A stretch of 64,000 nucleotides of DNA, taken from Nitrospirillum viridazoti CBAmc. GTDB lineage: Bacteria > Pseudomonadota > Alphaproteobacteria > Azospirillales > Azospirillaceae. The notes below the pieces were generated by a model, which saw only the letters and a list, made by a program, of their open reading frames with translations, searched no databases and was not told the origin of the DNA. Made by a program: the position numbers and the translations under genes. Below, one piece after another: positions 57,434 to 64,000 of the stretch (position 1 is the stretch's first letter; every line of letters begins with the position of its first letter). The stretch lies in NCBI RefSeq assembly GCF_000730165.1, contig NZ_CP022110.1:736501-800500 (forward strand). Direction: 5' to 3'.

Positions 57434-58579
57434 ATGCCTGCCGTGACCGCTGTTTCCGCCGCCCGCCTGCCCATCTCCGTCCTGACCGGTTTCCTGGGCA
57501 GCGGCAAGACCACGCTGCTGTCCCGCATCATCCGCGACCCGCGCATGGCCCGCACCGCCGTCATCATCAATGAGTTCGGCGAGGTCGGGCTGGACCACCT
57601 GCTGGTGGCCAAGGCGGACGAGAACACCGTGCTGATGGATTCGGGCTGCATCTGCTGCACCATCCGCAGCGACCTGGCCGACACCCTGCGCGACCTGTAC
57701 CTGCGCCGCCTGCGCGACGAGGTGCCGGAGTTCGACCGCGTGGTGATCGAGACCACCGGCCTGGCCGACCCGGCGCCCATCCTGCACACCCTGATGACCG
57801 ACCCGCTGGTGGCGGCCCGCTTCCGCCTGGACGGCGTGGTGACCACGGTGGACGCCGTCCACGGCATGGGGCAGCTGGACGCGCAGGAGGAAAGCCTGAA
57901 GCAGGCGGCGGTGGCCGACCGGCTGGTGCTGACCAAGACCGACATCGCGACACCGGAGGCGGTGGATTATCTGAAGCACCGGTTGAAGGAGCTGAACCCC
58001 GCCGCCTTGGTGGTGGACGCCCAGACCGAAGAGGCGCTGCCCGTGCTGCTGTTCGACGCCGGCCTCTATAACCCGGAGACCAAGAGCCTGGACGTGCAGC
58101 GCTGGCTGCGCGCAGAGGCCTATGACGACCACGGGCACCATCATGATCACCATCACCACGATCATGATCACGATGGCCATGATCACGACGGCCATGACCA
58201 TGCCGACTGCGATCACGATCACGGCCATTGCGAGCATGAGGACCATGACCACGACCCCAACCGCCATGACGAGGCCATCGGCGCCTTCTGCCTGACCTTC
58301 ACCCAGCCCCTGGTATGGGATGAGCTGGTGGGCTTCCTGGAGACGCTGGCCCGCCTGCGCGGCCCCGACGTGCTGCGGGTGAAGGGCGTGCTGAACGTGG
58401 TGGAGAGCGACCAGCCCATCGTCATCCACGGCGTCCAGCACCTGTTCCACCCCCCGGTGCAGCTGGATGCCTGGCCCAGCGACGACCGCCGCAGCCGCAT
58501 CGTCTTCATCACCCGCAACGTCAGCCGGCAGGTGGTGGAAACCCTGTACGCCAGCTGCACGGGAAAAAGCGTGGGATAA
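57434..58579 (+). CDS. CobW/ZNG-type GTPase, putative zinc chaperone
   Basis: G3E-family GTPase of 381 aa. Walker A GFLGSGKTT (19-27), the CxCC metal motif at 72-75 (SGCICCT), and the GTP-specificity motif TKTD. A His/Asp-rich loop spans 231-278 with about 21 histidines, coding for repeated TGATCA-like DNA. The CobW C-terminal domain follows. AAGGA sits too close to ATG 57434 and fits GTG 57443 better. Coupling with Zur argues for zinc transfer rather than cobalamin synthesis. Confidence 0.93.
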   Translation: MPAVTAVSAARLPISVLTGFLGSGKTTLLSRIIRDPRMARTAVIINEFGEVGLDHLLVAKADENTVLMDSGCICCTIRSDLADTLRDLYLRRLRDEVPEFDRVVIETTGLADPAPILHTLMTDPLVAARFRLDGVVTTVDAVHGMGQLDAQEESLKQAAVADRLVLTKTDIATPEAVDYLKHRLKELNPAALVVDAQTEEALPVLLFDAGLYNPETKSLDVQRWLRAEAYDDHGHHHDHHHHDHDHDGHDHDGHDHADCDHDHGHCEHEDHDHDPNRHDEAIGAFCLTFTQPLVWDELVGFLETLARLRGPDVLRVKGVLNVVESDQPIVIHGVQHLFHPPVQLDAWPSDDRRSRIVFITRNVSRQVVETLYASCTGKSVG

Positions 58580-58619
58580 GGGTTCTTGGTGCGCCCGTCC
58601 GGGCCCTCGGCTTATTCGG

Positions 58620-58648
58620 GCGGCAGGAGGTCACCCTCCTGCCGCTTT
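58620..58648 (+). terminator. terminator of the zur-cobW operon
   Basis: GCGGCAGGAGG (58620-58630) and CCTCCTGCCGC (58635-58645), an 11-bp stem with a four-base loop, then TTT. It lies between convergent genes. Confidence 0.6.
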
Positions 58649-58653
58649 CGCCT

Positions 58654-59163
58654 TCAGGCAAGGGCCAGCGCCACGTCCGGGGCGCGGCGGTAGCTCTGGA
58701 TGAAGCCCCAGGACCAGCCGGCGAAGTAGCCGACGCTGAAGCCCGACACGCCGATGTCCAGGGCGATGGCGGTGTCATGCAGGTCGGGGCGCGCGGCGGC
58801 CAGGACGTTCAGGACGTAGTGGGAACCGAACAGGAAGAGGTTGCGGGCCAGGGGCACCCAGCTGCCCGGCTGGCGCACCAGGCCACGCTCGCGGTCCACC
58901 TCCACCCGGACGGTGGTCAAGCTGGCCAGGCCCAGGCCGATGACGGCGCCCACAGCCCAGTCCAGCAGCACCGGGCCCAGGGGGCCGGGGCGGGTGACCA
59001 GGCCGTACAGGCCCCAGATGATGAAGACACCGGGGATCAGCCAGACGCGGCCCGTCTGCTGCACCGTGGTCCGCAGGCGCCGCGCCCCCATGAACACCAG
59101 GAAGGCGAACAGCGCGAAGATCCAGGTGGGGGTGTGGCTGATGATGCGGGAGAGGATTTCCAT
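58654..59163 (-). CDS. small membrane protein, DUF6622-like
   Basis: The 169-aa protein has about four hydrophobic segments, starting with SHTPTWIFALFAFLVFMGARRLR, and a short conserved loop TTVRVEVDRERGLVRQPGSW. By feel it belongs to the DUF6622 group; I cannot assign a function. It is leftward and monocistronic, convergent with cobW. Confidence 0.7.
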   Translation of the reverse strand: MEILSRIISHTPTWIFALFAFLVFMGARRLRTTVQQTGRVWLIPGVFIIWGLYGLVTRPGPLGPVLLDWAVGAVIGLGLASLTTVRVEVDRERGLVRQPGSWVPLARNLFLFGSHYVLNVLAAARPDLHDTAIALDIGVSGFSVGYFAGWSWGFIQSYRRAPDVALALA

Positions 59164-59322
59164 GACGGGCGGGCTCCAGGATGTTGCGCCGGGCGGCGTG
59201 TTCCAAGTGATTGATGGGCCTAGCCTTCACTCGGGCTGCCCTTCCCCGGCAACGGTCCCTTCGCGGTCCGCTTGACGGATTTCGTGAGTGGCTGGTAAAG
59301 GCCGTTCACGAAGCGCGAACGG

Positions 59323-60219
59323 ATGAGGCCGGTCTTGACGGCGGAACGCGGGGTGCAGCAGGGGGCGGACGCCGGGGTCGCGGACAAGCGGCCGCCGGGC
59401 AGCCTTGCCGGCATCGTCGCCTTCGATCTGCCCGACTGGGTGCGCAGTTGGGGCGGCGTCGTGGCGCTGTCCCTGGTGCTGGCGATGTTCGGCCCCTACG
59501 GCACGTTCCTGTCCATGGACAGCGTGTCGCGCGTGGTCTTCTGGTGCGCGTCGGCCTTGGGCATCGCGGCCATGGCGCGGACGGCCCATGCGGGCTTGCG
59601 CCGCTGGCCCATCGCGGCCGCCTGGCCCGCCTGGCAGCGGCGCGCGCTGTCGGCGCTGATCGCCTCGCTGCCCGCCACGCTGTGGATCATCCTGCTGTTC
59701 AGCCTGTGCGCCAAGGTCCCCCTCGGCGCCTTGCATTTCTGGCGCACCTGGCCGCAGGTGATCGTGACCAGCATGGTCTTCGCCGTCATCCTGGGCCGCC
59801 GGGACCCGTTGGCGCCCCTGGCCACGGCACCGGCGCCCGAGCCGGTCGCATTCCCACCGGCTGCAGCGGCGCCGGAACCGGACCCCGACGTGGCGGCAGC
59901 CTTCCTGGCCCGCGCCTGCCCGCGTCTTTGCGACGCACGGCTTCTGGCGCTGGAGGCGGAGGACCACTATCTGCGGATCCACACCGATCGCGGGGCCGAG
60001 CTGGTGCTGATGCGCCTGCGCGACGCCATCGCCGAACTGGGGGAAGGGCTGGGGATGCAGGTCCACCGCTCCTTCTGGGTGGCGCGGGCGGCGGTGGCGG
60101 AGGCCATGGTGCGTGGCCAGGCGGCACAGTTGCGCCTCAGCGACGGAACGGTGGTGCCGGTCAGCCGCACCGCCCTGCCTCGCCTGAAGGCGGCCGGCTG
60201 GTTGGCGGAAAAGGATTAG
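59323..60219 (+). CDS. membrane-bound LytTR-type transcriptional regulator
   Basis: The 298-aa protein has four hydrophobic segments in the first half (about 42-165), a Pro/Ala linker, then a LytTR DNA-binding domain (about 200-295) with LLALEAEDHYLRIHTDRG, EGLGMQVHRSFWVARAAV and a final VPVSRTALPRLKAAGW. There is no receiver domain, so sensing is likely through the membrane part. GTG 59350 is an alternative start. Target unknown; the ketopantoate reductase-like gene follows after about 40 bases and could be co-transcribed. Confidence 0.85.
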   Translation: MRPVLTAERGVQQGADAGVADKRPPGSLAGIVAFDLPDWVRSWGGVVALSLVLAMFGPYGTFLSMDSVSRVVFWCASALGIAAMARTAHAGLRRWPIAAAWPAWQRRALSALIASLPATLWIILLFSLCAKVPLGALHFWRTWPQVIVTSMVFAVILGRRDPLAPLATAPAPEPVAFPPAAAAPEPDPDVAAAFLARACPRLCDARLLALEAEDHYLRIHTDRGAELVLMRLRDAIAELGEGLGMQVHRSFWVARAAVAEAMVRGQAAQLRLSDGTVVPVSRTALPRLKAAGWLAEKD

Positions 60220-60257
60220 GCCCGGTCAAGGCCGGGGAACGAGAAGGGATGATAGCG

Positions 60258-61181
60258 ATGACCATGCGTGTCCTGGTCCTGGGCGCCGGCGCCACCGGCG
60301 GATTCTACGGCGGCCACCTGATGCAGGCGGGGGAGAATGTCACTTTCCTGGTGCGGCCCAAGCGGCATGCCCAGCTGATGGAAAACGGCCTGGTGGTGGT
60401 CAGCCCCCAGGGCAACATCATCAGGCCGGTGCAGGCGGTGACCCGCGTCAGCAAGCCTTTCGACCTGGTGCTGCTGTCGTGCAAGGCCTACGACCTGGAC
60501 GCCGCCATCGAAACCATCCGTCCGGCGGTGGGGCCGGAGACGCGCATCCTGCCGGTGCTGAACGGCCTGAACCACCTGGACCGGCTGGACGCCGCCTTCG
60601 GGGCGGAGCGGGTGATGGGCGGCCTGTGCCACCTGACCATCACCATGGACCCGGACGGCACTATCCGCCACTTGCATGCCTTCAACCGCCTGACCTTCGG
60701 CGCCCGTTCCCCCGCTCAGGCGCCCCTGGCCGAGGCGCTGGCCCAGGCCTACGCCAAGTGCCCCATCACCGTGGTCAACAGCCCGGACATCGTCCACGAC
60801 ATGTGGGAGAAGTTCTATTTCCTGGCCACACTGGCAGGCAGCACCACCCTGATGCGGGCCCCCATCGGCGCCATCCTGAAGGCGCCGGGCGGCCTGGCCT
60901 TCATCACCGGCCTGCTGGACGAGTGCACCCGCGTCGCCACCGCCGCCGGCCATCCGCCCAGTGCCGAGCGCGACGCCGAATCCCGCTATCACCTGACCAA
61001 GGAGGACAGCAGCCTGTCCGCCTCGATGATGCGCGACATCGAGAAAGGCGGCCCCACGGAGGGTGAGCACATCGTCGGCGACATGCTGCGCCGGGGCCGC
61101 GACTTGGGTCTGGACCTGCCCCTGCTGACCTTGGCCACCACCCACCTGCGGGCCTATGAGGCGCGGCGCACGGCCGGGTGA
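60258..61181 (+). CDS. panE: 2-dehydropantoate 2-reductase family protein
   Basis: NADPH-dependent reductase of ketopantoate in CoA synthesis, 307 aa from ATG 60258 (AAGGG nine bases upstream; ATG 60249 and 60264 are alternatives). Rossmann motif VLGAGATGGFYGGHL, the catalytic-lysine region LLSCKAYDLDAAI, LNGLNHLDRL and DIVHDMWEKFYFLA, with the final SSLSASMMRDIEKGGPTEGEHI. Many genomes have several paralogues with other substrates; the assignment to panE is probable, not proven. Confidence 0.87.
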   Translation: MTMRVLVLGAGATGGFYGGHLMQAGENVTFLVRPKRHAQLMENGLVVVSPQGNIIRPVQAVTRVSKPFDLVLLSCKAYDLDAAIETIRPAVGPETRILPVLNGLNHLDRLDAAFGAERVMGGLCHLTITMDPDGTIRHLHAFNRLTFGARSPAQAPLAEALAQAYAKCPITVVNSPDIVHDMWEKFYFLATLAGSTTLMRAPIGAILKAPGGLAFITGLLDECTRVATAAGHPPSAERDAESRYHLTKEDSSLSASMMRDIEKGGPTEGEHIVGDMLRRGRDLGLDLPLLTLATTHLRAYEARRTAG

Positions 61182-61197
61182 GGCGGGCTTAAGGAAA

Positions 61198-61228
61198 AGC
61201 CCCCGGGGCGGTGCTCCGGGGGCTTTTT
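61198..61228. terminator. bidirectional terminator between panE and the helical-repeat gene
   Basis: AGCCCCCGG (61198-61206) and CCGGGGGCT (61216-61224) with AAAA on the left and TTTTT on the right, serving both convergent genes. Confidence 0.85.
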
Positions 61229-61230
61229 CG

Positions 61231-62661
61231 TTACTGCAGCATGGGCGTGCCGGTCTCGATCTCCACCAGTGCTGCCAGCATGGGCACGGCGATGTCCTTG
61301 CGCTGGGTGTCGCCGCTGTTGCTGCGTTCCGCCGCCGACAGGCCGGCCAGATAGGTGTTGCGCCAGCGCTGGTCCTTGAACAGCAGTTTGTCGGCGCGGG
61401 CGCGCTGGGCCAGGATCAGGGGCTTGGGGTCGGTCCCGGCGGACAGCAGCTTGTCGATGCGGCCGGACAGGGCCTCCGCCTGCTTGCGGTCGCCGGTCTT
61501 CAGCGCGTCGGCCATCAGCTGGACGAAGGTTTCCGCCTTGATGTCGGTGTCCTGCACCTGTTCGGCATAGGTGGTGGCCAGCTGCATTTCGCCCCGGGCG
61601 CCCAGGCGGCCCAGCACCGCCGGTATGGTCCAGGGGCTTTCCTGCTGCACGGTGCGCAACAGGCCCAGCGCCAGGTTGGGGTCGCCCAGGTCGCCGGCGG
61701 CCACCGCCAGCTCCGGCGCGCAGCAATTGCCCTTGCGGTCCTTGAAGCGGCTGAACTGCTCCTCCACCGTGTTCAGGAACATGGTGTGGGCGCGGGCCTC
61801 GTTGCCGGCCTTGTAGAAGCCTTCGGCCACCAGGCCCAGTTCCCAGGCGCAGTTGTTGGCCTGGGCATATTCCGCCGCCTCTTCCACCAGCTTGCCCGCC
61901 TGGCCCTTGTCCCCCTTCCAGATCAGCGCCTGGCTGATGTCGGTCAGGTTGTAGATGCGGGTGGAGCAGTCGTTGATGCGCCGGGTGATGTCCAAGGCCA
62001 TGTCCACCTCGCCCGTCAGCGACAGGGCGCGGCCCAGGAACAGGTCACGGCCGGTGTCCGTCACCGGCGGGGCGCGGCGGAAGGCGGCGATGAAGGGGGC
62101 GATGATCTGTTTGGTGCGTTCCTTGTCGCCCAGGTGGTAATGGGCGACCGCCAGCGACAGCCAATCCCAGCGCGGGGCGGTGATGGGATAGTCCACCGGC
62201 TGGATCAGCCCTTCGATACGGTAGAGGAAACAGCCCGTGGACTGGGCATCGTTGCAGGCCAGGCTGCGGATGCGGGACTTGAAGTCGTTGTAGTCGAAGT
62301 CGCCCACGAACTGATTGGTGGACAGCTGCACCGCCAGGGGGCTTTCCGGGCTTTGCACCAGGATGTTGGACAGGAGCTTGTCCGCCTGCAGCAGCAGCTT
62401 GGTCTGCTCCTGCAAATCATAGCTCTGGTCGGCCTTCTTGATGGACTCCATCGCCTGGACGAACTGGCGGTTGGCCATGGCCTGGGCGTCGGGCAGGGTC
62501 TGGTTGCCAGCCAGCCCGGGAATGGGCTGTGCGCCGGCCGGCGCCCCCGGCGTCAGGGCCAGCGCCAGGGCCAGGACGGGAAGAGCCAGGACACGACCCA
62601 GGGCCAGGAAGCGACCCAGAGGACCAACAGCACCCACGGCAACACGCTCAACGACGGACAT
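61231..62661 (-). CDS. exported helical-repeat (TPR-like) protein of unknown function
   Basis: The 476-aa precursor has a long cationic N-terminus and signal peptide ending PAGAQ (about 44). The rest is all-helical with TPR/Sel1-like repeat feel: SLAVAHYHLGDKERT, ARAHTMFLNTVEEQF, GDRKQAEALSGR. Six cysteines occur in short-spaced sets (SLACNDAQSTGCF; NDCSTR and NNCAWE; KGNCCAPE), so periplasmic disulfides are likely. I cannot name a family. Its start overlaps the 3' end of the BON lipoprotein gene by 14 bases, suggesting a functional pair. Confidence 0.7.
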   Translation of the reverse strand: MSVVERVAVGAVGPLGRFLALGRVLALPVLALALALTPGAPAGAQPIPGLAGNQTLPDAQAMANRQFVQAMESIKKADQSYDLQEQTKLLLQADKLLSNILVQSPESPLAVQLSTNQFVGDFDYNDFKSRIRSLACNDAQSTGCFLYRIEGLIQPVDYPITAPRWDWLSLAVAHYHLGDKERTKQIIAPFIAAFRRAPPVTDTGRDLFLGRALSLTGEVDMALDITRRINDCSTRIYNLTDISQALIWKGDKGQAGKLVEEAAEYAQANNCAWELGLVAEGFYKAGNEARAHTMFLNTVEEQFSRFKDRKGNCCAPELAVAAGDLGDPNLALGLLRTVQQESPWTIPAVLGRLGARGEMQLATTYAEQVQDTDIKAETFVQLMADALKTGDRKQAEALSGRIDKLLSAGTDPKPLILAQRARADKLLFKDQRWRNTYLAGLSAAERSNSGDTQRKDIAVPMLAALVEIETGTPMLQ

Positions 62662-63247
62662 AATTCACAACCTGGCGGACGCGGGGCAGTTCGCGGGCGT
62701 GCTGCAGCACGGCCTCAAGCTCCACCCCACTACGGGCGACGCCCATGATGTAGACCACCTGGTTGACGGTTTCGATGCTGTAGTTGCTGGATCTGACCTG
62801 CCCGTCCAGCAGCAGGGCCGCCCACAGCTTGGTGTTGATCCAGGCATCGGTGGCGCTGTCGGAGAGGCTGCTTTCGTCCGCGATCTTGATTTCATTCAAA
62901 ACTTTGCGCACGCCGTCGGCCTGCCAGGCCAGGCGCACCGCGTCCACCCGCATATCAGGGTCGCGGGCGTTGCCGGTCAGCAGCACCTCGCCCCGGTCGA
63001 CCGTGACGTTCAGGCGGCTGTTCATCTCCGGGCTTTTTTCCTTCCAAAGCCGGTGAATCTGCTCATCGATCTGGCCATCGGGCACGGCGGGCGCCTCGGC
63101 GGCGGCCTCCGCCCGCTGGCGCGCCAGTTCGGGCGATTCGCGGCCCGGGGACTGGCACCCGGCCAGAAGCGCGCCCATGCCCGCCAACAGCAGAAGAAGG
63201 GGGCCGGTGACGGGGCGGCGCTGGCCGATGATGGTCGCGGAGGTCAT
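62648..63247 (-). CDS. BON-domain lipoprotein
   Basis: The 199-aa precursor has a signal peptide with lipobox LLAGC (Cys about 31) followed by about 35 charged linker residues and two BON domains (about 60-125 and 130-198; VTVDRGEVLLTGNARDPDM and IETVNQVVYIMGVARSG). It resembles the OsmY/DolP outer-envelope lipoproteins, which bind anionic phospholipids in E. coli. It lies about 57 bases downstream of the amidase gene and overlaps the helical-repeat gene, making a three-gene envelope run. Confidence 0.86.
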   Translation of the reverse strand: MTSATIIGQRRPVTGPLLLLLAGMGALLAGCQSPGRESPELARQRAEAAAEAPAVPDGQIDEQIHRLWKEKSPEMNSRLNVTVDRGEVLLTGNARDPDMRVDAVRLAWQADGVRKVLNEIKIADESSLSDSATDAWINTKLWAALLLDGQVRSSNYSIETVNQVVYIMGVARSGVELEAVLQHARELPRVRQVVNYVRR

Positions 63248-63304
63248 GAACGATGCCCTGGTCCCTGTTTTTCAGAAATTCGCGGCGGCAGGCTATGGCG
63301 GAAA

Positions 63305-64000
63305 TCAGGCGAAAGTAGGGGAGGCGAGCAGCGTCGCCAATTCCCGCGCGAGGATGCCGGCGATGCGTTTGCGCTGGGTGGGGTCGCGCAGCAGCGCCTC
63401 GTCCTGGCGGTTGGACAGGAATCCGGTCTCCACCAGCACGGACGGGATGTCCGGCGCCTTCAGCACCACGAAGTTGGCGGAGCGCATGGGGTTTTCCAGC
63501 AGACGCAGGTCACGCCCCGCCCCGTGCACGATGCCTTGGCGCGCCGCCAGTGACGCCGCTTTGGTGCGGCGGGTGGCCAGATCCATCAGGATATCGGCCA
63601 CCACCGGCTTGGTGTGCTTCAGGTCCAGGCCCAGGCGGTCGGCGTAGTTTTCCTTGTCGGCCAGCGCCTGGGAAAACGCGTCCGACGCCTTTTCCGACAG
63701 GGTGTAGGCCGACAGGCCGCGCGCGTTGGCGTTGGGGGCGCTGTCGGCGTGGATGGACAGGAACAGGTCGGCCTTGGCCTCACGCGCCACGTCCACCCGC
63801 TCCCCCAACTCCAGGAAATGATCGTCTTCCCGGGTCAGGCCGGCATTCAGGCCCTGGGTCTTACGCAACTGCAGGGCCAGTTCCTTGGCCAGGTCCAGCG
63901 TCACGTCCTTCTCATAGGTGCCTTCGTGGCCGATGGCGCCGGGGTCCTTGCCGCCGTGGCCGGGATCGATCATCACCAACCGGGGGGCCCGCAGCGCGGT
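63305..64000 (-). CDS. N-acetylmuramoyl-L-alanine amidase (AmiC type), N-terminus beyond window
   Basis: Periplasmic Zn enzyme that removes stem peptides from murein at division. The frame is open to base 64000, so about 230 C-terminal residues are seen and the start is outside. Amidase_3 domain: zinc ligands His in DPGHGGKDPG, Glu in GTYEKD and His in LSIHADS, and the catalytic Glu in LVETGFLSN. The long inserted helix (SEKASDAFSQALADKEN) is the autoinhibitory element typical of EnvC/NlpD-activated AmiA/B/C. An AMIN domain, if present, lies outside. Confidence 0.93.
   Translation of the reverse strand, partial: TALRAPRLVMIDPGHGGKDPGAIGHEGTYEKDVTLDLAKELALQLRKTQGLNAGLTREDDHFLELGERVDVAREAKADLFLSIHADSAPNANARGLSAYTLSEKASDAFSQALADKENYADRLGLDLKHTKPVVADILMDLATRRTKAASLAARQGIVHGAGRDLRLLENPMRSANFVVLKAPDIPSVLVETGFLSNRQDEALLRDPTQRKRIAGILARELATLLASPTFA

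Noticed and set aside
58122-58270. Repeated CAT/GAT motifs as a CRISPR-like or tandem repeat array
   Set aside because: It codes for the His/Asp-rich loop of the CobW GTPase in frame; spacing is irregular.

Overview
The window is about 64 kb of GC-rich chromosomal DNA with densely packed genes on both strands. The gene content (mreBCD-mrdA-rodA, an Rrf2-headed suf operon, ispA-dxs-tlyA, an FabI-type enoyl reductase, a Csu/spore-coat-U pilin pair behind sigma-54-type promoters) and protein sequence style suggest an alphaproteobacterium of the Rhodospirillales, most like Azospirillaceae. That placement is inference from sequence feel; no 16S or marker search was possible. I see no transposase, integrase, phage gene, CRISPR array or plasmid function, so most of the window looks like core chromosome.

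Layout. 1-7.5 kb: 3' part of leuA, then the rod-shape/elongasome block mreB, mreC, mreD, mrdA (PBP2), rodA. 7.5-8.3 kb: two identical tRNA-Lys(CTT) genes in a segmental duplication that also carries their promoters. 8.4-12 kb: a PagL-type lipid A deacylase, a fused APH-like/P-loop kinase and a tandem universal stress protein. 12-14.7 kb: pepN. 14.9-19 kb: two copies of a two-gene cassette of membrane-anchored coiled-coil proteins of unknown function, on either side of an L-threonine aldolase gene. 19-20.7 kb: a chemoreceptor. 21.1-27.8 kb: suf operon read leftward (Rrf2 regulator, sufB, C, D, S, U, T, A) with a good promoter and an overlapping palindromic operator. 28.4-30.2 kb: divergent LysR regulator and wrbA. 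30.3-36 kb: DUF423 protein and TusA-like protein, HDAC-like deacetylase, xseB, ispA, dxs, tlyA. 36-39 kb: TerC-family protein and SppA. 39-41.4 kb: pabB-pabC. 41.6-42.9 kb: two paralogous secreted pilin-like proteins, each with its own sigma-54-type promoter and terminator. 43-45 kb: fabI-aroC. 45-49 kb: YihY-family protein, dienelactone hydrolase, aldo/keto reductase, DnaJ-type co-chaperone. 49.4-54 kb: 17-kDa-antigen-like lipoprotein, pdxH, CDF metal exporter, MBL hydrolase, SLC13/ArsB-type permease. 54-55 kb: two tandem paralogous small lipoproteins of unknown function. 54.9-61.2 kb: panC, a DUF6134-like exported protein, a Zur-like Fur regulator, a His-rich CobW GTPase, a small membrane protein, a LytTR regulator and a ketopantoate-reductase-like protein. 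61.2-64 kb: an exported helical-repeat protein overlapping a BON-domain lipoprotein gene, and the 3' part of an N-acetylmuramoyl-L-alanine amidase running off the right edge.

The most unusual material is the duplicated coiled-coil pair cassette (14.9-19 kb), the sigma-54 pilin pair (41.4-42.9 kb), a dispersed ~100-bp intergenic repeat whose copies bracket mrdA-rodA in inverted orientation, and the twin lipoprotein family at 54-55 kb. Metal handling recurs: suf for Fe-S clusters, Zur/CobW for zinc, and a CDF exporter.
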